From: a virus
IMG/VR virus record: IMGVR_UViG_3300034072_000758
Coordinates: 124,001 to 188,000 of that record
Reading direction: 5' to 3' (one strand)
DNA length: 64,000 bases
The notes beneath the pieces are model-generated. The model saw only the letters and a list, made by a program, of their open reading frames with translations. It ran no database searches and was not told where the DNA came from. The translations under genes were made by a program, and so were the position numbers. The number at the start of each line of letters is the position of its first letter. The stretch's first letter is position 1. Below are positions 8,882 to 16,922 of the stretch, one piece after another.

Positions 8882-10006
8882 ATGACGAATACGGTTTTTG
8901 CATCGACATGGGTGCGCTCTAGGTCACCAATCGAATCCACACATTCTTTCATTACCCCCACGGATGAAGTTCTGGCGGTGGTGAAATACAATATGATCAA
9001 CGGTGTTATCGCGGTTATCGATGATGCCAATAATGGGTCATACAAAATCACTCTTCAATCCAAGCCCAAACATGATACGGAAAACAGCGCCCTGACCCGC
9101 GCTGACACTATGATCGGTGACGATAATCACGTACTCAAGAAGCTAATGGATGCTGCCTTCTCTGATGATGATTACGAAAAGTATGATCCGTATCAGGGAA
9201 AGCGTCGTAATACCGTGTCGATGCCATTTGGGATGATGATACCTCCGCAAATTCGCGCTCAAATAGCTTTGGTGGATGATCGCGCCAATACTATAATAGA
9301 GAAAATAAAAACCGGTATCCAAAATACCTATTTCCAAAAGCTGTACGATACCGGCCAGCGCGCAAATGTCGATGATCTAATCTCTGATCTCAAGCTCAGA
9401 AAATACAGCGGTCAGTTAACCTTGGAGCAATCCAAAGATTATTATAGCCGCACCAAGTATCAACTCGGTCGCGGGTTTTTGGAAGTGGCTACGCTCGATG
9501 AAACGCTTGCTGGTAGAGTCGTATACTATACACCCGAACTAATGGCCCACGAGAAGGTAATTCCCTTCGTCACGCGCAAGCAATATATTGAATTTCTTTC
9601 ACGGTACGATCAATCGCGCGACGGCGTATTGACGGAAAGCGCAAGCAAGTTGATTGAGAAATTCGGCCTGACTGACGCGGAAATGGGTGAATTGCTCCTT
9701 CATCGACCAGTCCTTCTTCCCATGATTATGAAGCTGATGCCCGTACCAGAAAGCATTTTGGTTGAAGTCTTCAAAGGTCATCCTTCGGTATTTCATAGCA
9801 TCGACGCCACGCTGGAACAGTTTCAGCTATTCGTGAGTGCCAACAGCGTCAATTACACACTCAAGGTACTCAAGGATTTCAAATCGGAATGGCTCGAATG
9901 GCTTAACACCGAACTTCAAAAACACCGGGGCAGTCTGTTATACGCAGCGGACGATCATGCCAAGGTCAAGAAGCTGATGAAATCACCCCTCACCCAGCAA
10001 GCGTAA
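8882..10006 (+). CDS. Hypothetical protein, 374 residues
   Basis: A soluble protein without a recognised domain. It has an N-terminal beta region (EVLAVVKYNMINGVIAVIDD), an acidic segment (FSDDDYEKYDPYQGKRR), then a mostly helical remainder with a Pro/Met-rich segment (MPFGMMIPPQIRAQ). It probably forms an operon with the membrane protein at 8655. Its 3' end overlaps the convergent SpeD gene by 24 bases. Function unknown. Confidence 0.55.
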   Translation: MTNTVFASTWVRSRSPIESTHSFITPTDEVLAVVKYNMINGVIAVIDDANNGSYKITLQSKPKHDTENSALTRADTMIGDDNHVLKKLMDAAFSDDDYEKYDPYQGKRRNTVSMPFGMMIPPQIRAQIALVDDRANTIIEKIKTGIQNTYFQKLYDTGQRANVDDLISDLKLRKYSGQLTLEQSKDYYSRTKYQLGRGFLEVATLDETLAGRVVYYTPELMAHEKVIPFVTRKQYIEFLSRYDQSRDGVLTESASKLIEKFGLTDAEMGELLLHRPVLLPMIMKLMPVPESILVEVFKGHPSVFHSIDATLEQFQLFVSANSVNYTLKVLKDFKSEWLEWLNTELQKHRGSLLYAADDHAKVKKLMKSPLTQQA

Positions 10007-10369
10007 ATCATTCTCACGATCCAAGAACTTCCATTCGACTTTCGATGGGTCAAAGAATTGGAGTTCTTGGATCACTTGCTCTACGTCCAGATCGGAGCAT
10101 GTATAAAGGTCAAGTTGAAGAATCGCCGGATCACATTCATCCCATGAATGAATTACGAAATGACTGGTCTCGATAATGGCATCGGCAGTCATTCCGCGAT
10201 TGCCTTCAACGGCGCAATAACGAGCGCGCGGCGCGGCCAATTCCTTCATTCCGATGTTCTTGATCAACGCGGACATCCACGCGCACACAGCGTCACAATC
10301 CTCAGCCAACGGCGGTCTTTTTATTTCGGCACGAACGATTAGATGCTTGTGGCGGTTGTCTGGTGTCAT
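9983..10369 (-). CDS. speD: S-adenosylmethionine decarboxylase proenzyme (SpeD-like)
   Basis: This 128-residue protein has the bacterial-type AdoMet decarboxylase layout: HLIVRAEI at the N-terminus, TSHFVIHSWDE around residues 68-78 and LDLYTC ending at Cys91. In the family the Ser of the SH motif (here Ser69) becomes the pyruvoyl cofactor after self-cleavage, and a His and a Cys (here His74 and Cys91) act in processing and catalysis. The residue before the Ser is Thr instead of the usual Glu. The product would be decarboxylated AdoMet for spermidine synthesis. An AGGGG sequence and an upstream TATAAATA late element precede it. It overlaps the 8882 gene tail to tail. Confidence 0.85.
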   Translation of the reverse strand: MTPDNRHKHLIVRAEIKRPPLAEDCDAVCAWMSALIKNIGMKELAAPRARYCAVEGNRGMTADAIIETSHFVIHSWDECDPAILQLDLYTCSDLDVEQVIQELQFFDPSKVEWKFLDRENDLRLLGEG

Positions 10370-10399
10370 CGAAATATTCCCCTGAAATAAGTGTAGGAA

Positions 10400-10407
10400 T
10401 ATTTATA
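10400..10407 (-). promoter_or_regulatory. T4-type late promoter element TATAAATA with leader
   Basis: A perfect TATAAATA lies 30 bases upstream of the SpeD ATG on the minus strand. It would give an mRNA with a leader of about 25 bases containing AGGGG, unlike the leaderless sites elsewhere in the window. Confidence 0.5.
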
Positions 10408-10429
10408 ATAAAACCGTCCTTATGAAAAA

Positions 10430-10792
10430 TTATTCCACTCCCATCACAAGCATGGTGACATGAAGATCGACATCTGAGTCAGATAAAAGCTCATGCCGCT
10501 TCTGAACGCGAATAATACCACCCGGTAATTCGGTGATGGACACATGTGATGATACGATACCTACCAAAATTGGTAGGTAACAGTTCTCATAACGATACGA
10601 GAAGAAGTATTCAATACCAAAAATTTCTACACGATGAATAAGCAATCTATTGCTGAAATATATTGTCTCTTTCTTCGGTATTTTTTTGCGGCCCGTACCA
10701 GTATACCCATAGTGTTTGAAGAAGAAGGCATCAACTTCTTCTTTTCTATATTGTGTAAATTTCAGCCAAATTCGTTCGTCATATAAATTCAT
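10430..10792 (-). CDS. FW/LxL-family small protein
   Basis: A 120-residue protein with a basic N-terminal half (YRKEEVDAFFFKHYGYTG), a beta-rich centre (RVEIFGIEYFFSYRY) and a C-terminal SDVDLHVTMLVMGVE, a slightly degenerate family tail. It follows the 10789 gene with a four-base ATGA overlap, in an operon led by the radical SAM gene. Confidence 0.55.
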   Translation of the reverse strand: MNLYDERIWLKFTQYRKEEVDAFFFKHYGYTGTGRKKIPKKETIYFSNRLLIHRVEIFGIEYFFSYRYENCYLPILVGIVSSHVSITELPGGIIRVQKRHELLSDSDVDLHVTMLVMGVE

Positions 10793-11205
10793 AACTGATC
10801 CGAAAGTAATACAATTGACATCATATCACTTTCTACGGTCTCAAGGGAAATATTATCTACAAGCTCGTCAATATAAAACATGAGCGTATTTGAGAATAGA
10901 CCTCGGCTCACCCAAGTAAATATCCAGTCGGGTGAGTAAATCTTGAACAACTCAGTGGTACGTTTACTGTTATCGGATTCCCACTTCCAAATCAATTCAA
11001 AGTTATACGGAACACCGTTGATGTAACGATACTCATATGAATGACTATCGTAATCACCTTTCAATTTATATGAAAAGTTTTTGCGCCCGTGCTCTACACA
11101 AAAATCCTCTAAAGTCTCGTCAACATAGTAATTTGTTGTCAAATTATCTTTGATCTTGTGGACGAACTTCCACATATCACTATTCTGATCGAGACTATAG
11201 AGCAT
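10789..11205 (-). CDS. FW/LxL-family small protein
   Basis: A 138-residue member with the N-terminal motif DMWKFVHKIKD, a beta-rich middle (SYEYRYINGVPYNFELIWKW) and the tail ETVESDMMSIVLLSDQL. Its ATG overlaps the stop of the radical SAM gene by one base, so it is translationally coupled to it. Confidence 0.6.
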   Translation of the reverse strand: MLYSLDQNSDMWKFVHKIKDNLTTNYYVDETLEDFCVEHGRKNFSYKLKGDYDSHSYEYRYINGVPYNFELIWKWESDNSKRTTELFKIYSPDWIFTWVSRGLFSNTLMFYIDELVDNISLETVESDMMSIVLLSDQL

Positions 11206-12569
11206 TAGTACGCCGCGTAAACCTTGATGAAGTCTTCGACCGTTTCAGCAGCCGAATCCATTTCCTTGACAGGAATATAGCTCGAAGGCCCCATCTTGTT
11301 CAAGACGGCATCGACATAGCACGAGAATTTTCCTTCGGGTGAAGTTGTCAGAACACGGTGGATACCAGCCATGTCAAGCAAACGCTGATGACGATCAACA
11401 AATGCGGTATCGACCGAAACAGAAACCTTTTGCTGGTCGAACAGCAGTTTCATGATCGTGGCATCATCTTCAACATTTCCAAAATCGAAACGTTCTTTGC
11501 CTTTACCGAAGCCCACCTCCTTGTAACCCAGCAGAAGGATTGGGAATTTTTGAGCCGCAGCTTCACGCAAGATGTTGGCGGTGTCCGAGATCGGAACAGA
11601 CCCGAAGACGTGTTGGATCATCACCTTCCGGTCTTGGTAATAAGACGGAAAGATGTTGCGAATGTTGATAGCCGTCTCGAAGTCAGCCATTGAGTGAACC
11701 GACACGCCGATAGCACCGATCTTCCACATGATGTTCTTGACCAATTCCACGTCTTGCACCCACTTATCAGTGTAAGTGGTGAAGTTCGGAACAATATTTT
11801 TGGAAACGATGTAGTCGATAATTGCGCCGAAGTCCGGGTGAGCGGTCGTTTCTCCGCCACCGAGAGCAATTTCGAACACACCCATTTCCGCCAGAATATC
11901 GACATGCTTCTTGATGGCATCAAGAGGGGCATGTTTACCCTTCAATGTGGATGATTGGTAGCAAAACGAACAACCCGCATCACACCAATTGGTGATCTTC
12001 AAATCAACCAATTCAGGCATAGTGGATTTGGTATATTCGTTTGTTTCCCCACCGTTATCCAGTCGGACACGAATTTTTGTACCATCGGTGGTATCGAAGA
12101 GGACAATGTAATCACCATCAATACGAACCTTTTTTGAGTAGCCTGATGTGTTGATTGCCGTTTCGGGGGTGTAACGAGAAAAAGTATCGCACACAGTTTC
12201 ATCGCTGTTGTCATTACCCCCAACAACCACGATATTTTTATGTGAAAGAAGATTTACCCGGAACCGAAGTTCAGCCTCAGTGTCGATAGATTTATGGCTT
12301 TGGTGATCGACGTACATTTCGGTACGCAGCTTGTCGAGACCTACACTCTTGGCGAACTCAGTATCAAACAGAGCTTCATTGATAACTTGCGCAGCAACAT
12401 AGCGCAGCTTTTCTTCGGTCGAAACCAGAGAGAAATCTTGCCATCCATAATCACAAGGGATGTCGTCATACATTTTCGCAAGGTCTTCATTCGGGACAAC
12501 AATGATCGAATGTGATGATGACGAATTGGTTGCGAAGCCAAGACGAATGTTGTCAACGATGAAGTCCAT
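11205..12569 (-). CDS. Radical SAM protein with N-terminal TNSSSSHS segment
   Basis: A 454-residue protein. Cys196, Cys200 and Cys203 (CDAGCSFC) form the CxxxCxxC site for the 4Fe-4S cluster that cleaves AdoMet, followed by the GGGE motif at residues 237-240. The last 60 residues hold one Cys (KFSCYVDAV) but no clear SPASM cluster. Residues 10-22 (LGFATNSSSSHSI) resemble an N-terminal motif seen in many uncharacterised bacterial and phage proteins. The substrate is unknown; peptide or tRNA modification are both possible. It heads an operon with two FW/LxL genes, downstream of a TTGACG-N17-TAGGGA promoter. Confidence 0.85.
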   Translation of the reverse strand: MDFIVDNIRLGFATNSSSSHSIIVVPNEDLAKMYDDIPCDYGWQDFSLVSTEEKLRYVAAQVINEALFDTEFAKSVGLDKLRTEMYVDHQSHKSIDTEAELRFRVNLLSHKNIVVVGGNDNSDETVCDTFSRYTPETAINTSGYSKKVRIDGDYIVLFDTTDGTKIRVRLDNGGETNEYTKSTMPELVDLKITNWCDAGCSFCYQSSTLKGKHAPLDAIKKHVDILAEMGVFEIALGGGETTAHPDFGAIIDYIVSKNIVPNFTTYTDKWVQDVELVKNIMWKIGAIGVSVHSMADFETAINIRNIFPSYYQDRKVMIQHVFGSVPISDTANILREAAAQKFPILLLGYKEVGFGKGKERFDFGNVEDDATIMKLLFDQQKVSVSVDTAFVDRHQRLLDMAGIHRVLTTSPEGKFSCYVDAVLNKMGPSSYIPVKEMDSAAETVEDFIKVYAAY

Positions 12570-12598
12570 AACGCACCTTTTTTACACTTTGTTAACTA

Positions 12599-12627
12599 TC
12601 CCTATCAAAGTGAATTTCGCTCGTCAA
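12599..12627 (-). promoter_or_regulatory. Sigma70-like promoter TTGACG-N17-TAGGGA
   Basis: On the minus strand TTGACG (12627-12622) and TAGGGA (12604-12599) are 17 bases apart, about 30 bases upstream of the radical SAM ATG, in the gap between divergent genes. Confidence 0.45.
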
Positions 12628-12672
12628 CCATTTTTGTTCACCATACTAAATACTTTTAAGCGAGGGTAGGAA

Positions 12673-13140
12673 ATGCGTTATGATGATTTCAACTCCTACG
12701 ATATAATAAAATTATTGTTGGAAGACGATGATGAAAATCTTCCGAGAATAGTTAAGTGTTTTGTGTTACTTCTTTCAATATATTCCGATCCTTTCGAAGC
12801 ACGTTCTATTAAAAATATTCAAAAATATATTGATACCAACAATCTTTATATTATTTGGGATGAAATGCCAAACGCCCCCAATATTCGTATTGAAAATCTA
12901 ATCTACGGTATAGCAACAAAGAACCCGGCATACTTTCATTATTGCTATGGTTTTGTAGTAGGTATGATTGTAGCCGATGATGCTTGCTCCACAGTCTATC
13001 AATTTCTAAAGCCATCTAAGGCTATTGAATCCGATCCAACTAGATGCGCATGTTTTAGAAACATATTAGACATGGAGTTCGGCAAAGCCTTCTTGGACCA
13101 CCATTACAAAATTATTGACGAAACTTTAGATACAGTGTAA
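12673..13140 (+). CDS. Hypothetical acidic helical protein
   Basis: A 155-residue protein, AT-rich in base composition, with an acidic N-terminus (LLLEDDDENLP) and hydrophobic helices (KCFVLLLSIYSD, YCYGFVVGMIVADD). AGGGTAGGAA precedes the ATG, and an ACTAAATA element lies about 20 bases upstream. No domain recognised. Confidence 0.5.
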   Translation: MRYDDFNSYDIIKLLLEDDDENLPRIVKCFVLLLSIYSDPFEARSIKNIQKYIDTNNLYIIWDEMPNAPNIRIENLIYGIATKNPAYFHYCYGFVVGMIVADDACSTVYQFLKPSKAIESDPTRCACFRNILDMEFGKAFLDHHYKIIDETLDTV

Positions 13141-13169
13141 TCTCTGCTTCTCTTTCTTTGGAGAAGAAA

Positions 13170-13871
13170 ATGTTTAATCAAGCTACCGCATCCCCCACCG
13201 TCGAAGATAGCGGCCTTCGTTCGTATATGATCGGCATCTATAATAAGATGGGTCTAGGTCTCGTCCTGACTGCTATCCTATCGTGGCTGTTCGCATACAA
13301 TCCGAACCTGACGGCACTTCTGTACACGACCAATCCGAAGGGCGCGCTGACCTACACCATTCTCGGCTGGATCGTCGCATTCGCACCGCTGGCGGTCATT
13401 TTCATGCGAAGCTTTCTCGGCTCGACCGTGGCATACTGGCTGGTCGTCGTTCTGTTCGGTATCTCGCTCAGTTCTGTCGCCATGCTTTATACCGTGTCTT
13501 CGCTGGCATCCACCTTCCTGATCACCGCCGCCGCCTTCGGAGGACTTAGCCTCTTTGGTTATACGACCAAGAAGAACCTGTCGGGCGTTGGCAACTTCGC
13601 GGTTATGGCCTTGATTGGCCTGATCATCGCAATGATAGTTAACCTGTTCCTGCGCAGTTCGATGTTCGATCTGATCATCAGCGCAGCCGGTGTGCTGATC
13701 TTCTCGGCCCTGATTGCCTACGATACGCAAAACCTCAAGAACCTCTACAGCCCCGGCTTGTCGGGTAAAGAGCTTGACGAGCGCACGAGCGAGGGTGCTT
13801 TGTCCCTTTACCTCGACTTCATCAACCTCATGCTGTTCCTCTTGCGCTTCTTAGGCGTCAAAAAGGATTAA
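13170..13871 (+). CDS. Bax inhibitor-1 (BI-1/YccA-like) membrane protein
   Basis: A 233-residue protein with seven predicted membrane helices and the BI-1 start pattern (SGLRSYMIGIYNKMGLGL near residue 15), ending with FSALIAYDTQNLKNLY and a final helix (LYLDFINLMLFLLRFLG). Bacterial members (YccA, YbhL) sit in the inner membrane; YccA modulates FtsH, and others conduct Ca2+. The ATG at 13170 has GGAGAAG directly upstream; the TTG at 13158 is less likely. The gene is visibly GC-richer than its neighbours and has its own terminator, consistent with recent acquisition from a host. Protection of the infected cell envelope is an inference. Confidence 0.88.
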   Translation: MFNQATASPTVEDSGLRSYMIGIYNKMGLGLVLTAILSWLFAYNPNLTALLYTTNPKGALTYTILGWIVAFAPLAVIFMRSFLGSTVAYWLVVVLFGISLSSVAMLYTVSSLASTFLITAAAFGGLSLFGYTTKKNLSGVGNFAVMALIGLIIAMIVNLFLRSSMFDLIISAAGVLIFSALIAYDTQNLKNLYSPGLSGKELDERTSEGALSLYLDFINLMLFLLRFLGVKKD

Positions 13872-13874
13872 CGG

Positions 13875-13902
13875 AAAAGCCCCTCGAAAGAGGGGCTTTT
13901 TT
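13875..13902 (+). terminator. Rho-independent terminator after BI-1 gene
   Basis: A perfect 7-bp stem GCCCCTC/GAGGGGC with a GAAA tetraloop, flanked by AAAA and TTTTTT, lies four bases after the BI-1 stop codon. Confidence 0.92.
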
Positions 13903-13969
13903 CATACCAATTTTTTACTGGCACAACTCTTGAAGGTGTGTAAGCATCTGAGAACGGAGGGAGCTAAAG

Positions 13970-14338
13970 ATGGTCAGCAGAGAAGCCTTACAGGATGTCC
14001 TTTACGAAATTATCGTCAAGGATAACGACCTGTTCATGACGACCATCCCCGAAGGGTGTGACGCGGAGATCATGGGAAATGCCATGTTCCATCCTCGCTA
14101 TGAACCACCCTTCTCCCATATCGTCATGATTGTCCACTACGTTGTCCAGACGTTCGAAGGAGTTAATCTCCAATCACAAATAGACCTCGCGCGCATCTAT
14201 GATCGTCTGAAAAGAGATCGTGATCTCTTAAAAACTTGTGTGGCTATTTTGGTGAAGTATCGTGCCAAGGCTCAACGTAGCCCAGACATCGACAATTACT
14301 TGAATTGCATCAAAGTATTTCTTGAAACAGCTATGTAG
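13970..14338 (+). CDS. Hypothetical protein, 122 residues
   Basis: A soluble, mainly helical protein (REALQDVLYEIIV; IYDRLKRDRDLLKTCVAILVKYRAKAQ) without a recognised domain. A strong GGAGG-type ribosome site precedes the ATG. It lies between the BI-1 terminator and a TTGACA promoter, so it is probably its own unit. Confidence 0.55.
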   Translation: MVSREALQDVLYEIIVKDNDLFMTTIPEGCDAEIMGNAMFHPRYEPPFSHIVMIVHYVVQTFEGVNLQSQIDLARIYDRLKRDRDLLKTCVAILVKYRAKAQRSPDIDNYLNCIKVFLETAM

Positions 14339-14343
14339 ATAGC

Positions 14344-14371
14344 TTGACAACATATGGATATATGATACTCT
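14344..14371 (+). promoter_or_regulatory. Sigma70-like promoter TTGACA-N16-TACTCT
   Basis: A consensus -35 at 14344-14349 with the 16-base spacer used elsewhere in this window. The -10 is weak (TACTCT at 14366-14371), and TATGAT five bases upstream would give too short a spacer. Confidence 0.4.
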
Positions 14372-14402
14372 CTATTTAAGTTTCATATTAATGGAGTGCG
14401 AT

Positions 14403-14813
14403 ATGTCTGAGACACCGCCTATTAAATCTGAGGAAGACGTTTTCGAATCGGAAGCGGTAAAGCTTCTGAACTACATGATCGACCGCAAGGCTCAAGAACT
14501 GATCATGTGGGGCAATATTCTCAAGAGCCAAGCGACTGAGAACGAAACCAGCAAATATCCAGATACGGTCGGCGTCCGCACCTACAATGAGGGCAAGCGC
14601 GGCCACGGTCCCGAAAAGAATGTCCCCATTCCGGTGAGCAAGCATCAGGCCGAAAAGATGCTAGTAACCTGCCAGAAGATCATCGCTTTGGAAACCGAAA
14701 TCAACGAGCTTCAACGCACGAAGCTGCGCGCTGCGCGCGACTACGATTTCGATGACGGCGGCGCGCTTCAAGAAGCTCTGTGGGGCGAGACAAAGACCTC
14801 AGTAGAGAGCTAA
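14403..14813 (+). CDS. Hypothetical acidic/helical protein
   Basis: A 136-residue protein: acidic N-terminus (PPIKSEEDVFESEAVKLL), central basic stretch (EGKRGHGPEKNVPIPVSKHQ) and a C-terminal helix with heptad-like spacing (EKMLVTCQKIIALETEINELQ), possibly a short coiled coil. The ATG at 14403 has GGAG six bases upstream and is preferred to the in-frame ATG at 14391. No family recognised. Confidence 0.6.
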   Translation: MSETPPIKSEEDVFESEAVKLLNYMIDRKAQELIMWGNILKSQATENETSKYPDTVGVRTYNEGKRGHGPEKNVPIPVSKHQAEKMLVTCQKIIALETEINELQRTKLRAARDYDFDDGGALQEALWGETKTSVES

Positions 14814-14814
14814 A

Positions 14815-15024
14815 ATGCTTACATTCATACCAACAACCGACATAGATATAGGCCGCGCCGACCTACTGATTGGCGAATTTCCGGTGGATGAAAACGGAAA
14901 TCCTCAAGCTGTCAAAGTGGGTGACGTTCTAAACGTTAATGGCGTATCCCGCCACGTGATCGGAATAGAAGACCCACGCTTCCATTCGAAAGGAACCTGT
15001 GGGCTGGTATTCGGTAAACTTTAA
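14815..15024 (+). CDS. Small beta-rich hypothetical protein
   Basis: A 69-residue protein starting one base after the previous stop. The sequence is beta-prone with Gly turns (VKVGDVLNVNGVSRHVIGIEDPR), suggesting a small barrel or SH3-like fold; this is inference only. It overlaps the convergent nuclease gene by four bases. Confidence 0.5.
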   Translation: MLTFIPTTDIDIGRADLLIGEFPVDENGNPQAVKVGDVLNVNGVSRHVIGIEDPRFHSKGTCGLVFGKL

Positions 15025-15527
15025 GACTGGAAGAACAGGCCAGTGTCGCCAGCTAAGAACTTTGACAGCGGCACAAACACATAGCTGCCGTATCTGACCG
15101 AAGCATTACCATTCACTAGAGGGTCGTCGTGGCTAATCACGGCGACCTCTTCTACATTATTGAACTTCATAATAACCAGAACGCGCTTACCACAAGCCGT
15201 AGCGTCTTGCTCGGCCTGTGAGAGCCAATCATTCAGTTGCTTGTAGTCTTGCTTCATGATTGACGCGAATGAAGGCGGCGTCTTGTAGTGCTTACATTCG
15301 ATGCTGTAGGCAAACGTGTCCGGGGTTATGATGTCACCAAATGTTGCCTTGGATAGGTCGTGCGTCTCTGTACGCGCCTTGTTGGTGCCTCCGAAGAACG
15401 AACCGCTATCACTCGCTCGCCTAAAACCTTTGGTTATACCAAGATGTTCAGCGAAACGATCTGAGAAGAGATTCGAGATTTTGCGTTCGAAGGTATTCCC
15501 CTTCGCTTTTGAATTTATACCGGCCAT
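15021..15527 (-). CDS. PD-(D/E)xK-type nuclease, resolvase-like
   Basis: A 168-residue protein with the core signature of PD-(D/E)xK nucleases: Glu14 in an N-terminal helix (NTFERKI), Asp65 in GDI, then Glu77-Cys-Lys79 (IECKH). A KxY motif and a helix with Gln/Asp (QLNDWLSQAEQD) follow. The order resembles archaeal Hjc and phage Holliday-junction resolvases, so a role in resolving branched DNA before or during packaging is plausible; a restriction-type nuclease is the alternative. The TAAATA-N5-ATG signal marks it as a late gene. Confidence 0.65.
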   Translation of the reverse strand: MAGINSKAKGNTFERKISNLFSDRFAEHLGITKGFRRASDSGSFFGGTNKARTETHDLSKATFGDIITPDTFAYSIECKHYKTPPSFASIMKQDYKQLNDWLSQAEQDATACGKRVLVIMKFNNVEEVAVISHDDPLVNGNASVRYGSYVFVPLSKFLAGDTGLFFQS

Positions 15528-15532
15528 GATAG

Positions 15533-15540
15533 TATTTATT
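15533..15540 (-). promoter_or_regulatory. T4-type late promoter element (AATAAATA), leaderless spacing
   Basis: AATAAATA on the minus strand ends five bases before the ATG of the nuclease gene. Confidence 0.55.
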
Positions 15541-15550
15541 AAGGCCGGTG

Positions 15551-16000
15551 TTAATCCCCTAGAAAATCGAGCACTTGGGTTTGGAACGCCATGTGGGCGG
15601 GATCACGGTTGAAGTATTTGCGCTCATGTCCACTCAAAATGATCTGGAAACAATTGTCGATGTAAATGTCGCCTTCATTGGGTTTGTAGACTGTTGCTTT
15701 AAACAGATTGTAGGCGAAGAGATAGTCGCTGTATTCCTGTCCAGTGGAAGAATTGGTTCGTTGAAGAATGGTGTTTTTGAATAGTGCTATTTCAAGCATT
15801 TGGAAATCGAACACTTCTTCATTGTAAATTGTGTTTTTTTCCAAATATTCTTTTATCTTGCCTTTGATCTGTTTGATCAAATTAATCTCGGTGTTCAAGT
15901 ATTCGCTAAGATGAAGAATGATCAATACTTTATTTTCGACAAAATGCTGCCGAAAAACTTCAAACCATTTCTTATCATCCACAAGCTTGTTACTGAACAT
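15551..16000 (-). CDS. Hypothetical helical protein, 149 residues
   Basis: A mostly helical, AT-rich gene product (DDKKWFEVFRQHFVENKVLIILHL; NLIKQIKGKIKEYLEKN) ending HMAFQTQVLDFLGD. It lacks the FW/LxL tail and I recognise no domain. It is divergent from the 16043 gene; only a weak GAG precedes the ATG. Confidence 0.5.
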   Translation of the reverse strand: MFSNKLVDDKKWFEVFRQHFVENKVLIILHLSEYLNTEINLIKQIKGKIKEYLEKNTIYNEEVFDFQMLEIALFKNTILQRTNSSTGQEYSDYLFAYNLFKATVYKPNEGDIYIDNCFQIILSGHERKYFNRDPAHMAFQTQVLDFLGD

Positions 16001-16029
16001 GTCTCATTATTACACAATAGTTAATATGA

Positions 16030-16037
16030 AATAAATA
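16030..16037 (+). promoter_or_regulatory. T4-type late promoter element (AATAAATA), leaderless spacing
   Basis: AATAAATA ends exactly five bases before the ATG at 16043, which marks 16043 as the intended start of a gene whose frame is then broken (see the next entry). Confidence 0.55.
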
Positions 16038-16042
16038 TTAAA

Positions 16043-16676
16043 ATGCGTTACTCAGAACTTTTCGCTTCATGAAGAAGAACCCGATCTGTTCTATAAGCTT
16101 CCGGCGAATGTTCAAGAAGAAATGAAAGAAGACGTACTCAACAAGATCATGAGTGATGATCCGGCTGATGCTCCGACAACCGCCCACATGAGCTTCAACA
16201 AACAAATGAAGCGCAACACATGGCTTGTTCACTTTTCAGACAACGCGAGACAAATCTGGTATGAAGGTTTCAAGTACGGTGTAGACCGTATGGACAAGCT
16301 CGGCCTGACAACCTATCTGAATAATAAAGAGAAGGAAGAGGGTGGCTACAATTTCGCATTCGAGGCCAATTCGCGCTATGCGTCGAATGCTGCCCGTAAC
16401 CATAAGTACGGACGTGATGCCGTGATCTTCCAGAGTGCTGGCATCAATTGTGAGCACTATGGCGATGAAGAAGATCAAGTCGTATTCTGGGGCGAAGACG
16501 TTGATTGGCACAGCATCATCTACATTCGTTACGAAGATGGCGACTGGTGCCTGATTTCCCGACGCGATCTGAGGAACGGTAATGACGTATTGCTTCGTTC
16601 AGAGAACTTCGAATCTATTGTCAAGTGGGTAGCGAAGAACCATCAGCAATATCGCAAATACCTTTACGGTAAGTGA
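16043..16676 (+). CDS. Putative late internal protein, ART-like, with a +1 frame disruption after codon 9
   Basis: The late promoter spacing and the start peptide MRYSELFAS point to the ATG at 16043, but that frame stops after nine codons. The main frame (184 codons from the ATG at 16122, open upstream through 16041) is reached by removing one base, for example from the TTTT run at 16059-16062. The rest reads TWLVHFSDNARQIWYEGF, then GYNFAF, YGRDAVIFQSAGI and QVVFWGED, an arrangement reminiscent of ADP-ribosyltransferase or related NAD-binding folds; that assignment is weak. MRYSELF resembles the starts of the 18551 gene and T4 internal proteins. The break may be an assembly error, a mutation or recoding. 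Confidence 0.55.
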
Positions 16677-16922
16677 TCAGTGATGCGAAATATGATTATG
16701 ATTAATCGGTTTTTTCTTTAGACTTGCAATACCGATCACGATCAAGACAATGATTTGACCCAATATAAATACCGGGATTTCCCACCATTTATTGAGAAAT
16801 GTCTGTACCAAACTTGTTTTTAACCATAGGTCCGCGATAACAGAGCCGACAAAATAGCCTATGGGAAAGGTGAACCAACCTCTATCTATATAGAAACGAA
16901 AGGCCCATTCAACATATTTCAT
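16677..16922 (-). CDS. Small membrane protein
   Basis: An 81-residue protein with two hydrophobic segments, about residues 17-33 (FTFPIGYFVGSVIADL) and 47-67 (IPVFILGQIIVLIVIGIA), and a basic/His-rich tail (KKKPINHNHISHH). Its start overlaps the stop of the 16919 gene (ATGA). Function unknown. Confidence 0.6.
   Translation of the reverse strand: MKYVEWAFRFYIDRGWFTFPIGYFVGSVIADLWLKTSLVQTFLNKWWEIPVFILGQIIVLIVIGIASLKKKPINHNHISHH

Noticed and set aside
13278-13730. Minus-strand 150-codon frame opposite the BI-1 gene
   Set aside because: The product is a charged Arg/Asp/Gln-rich sequence typical of the antisense of a GC-rich membrane-protein gene; the plus-strand BI-1 match is clear.
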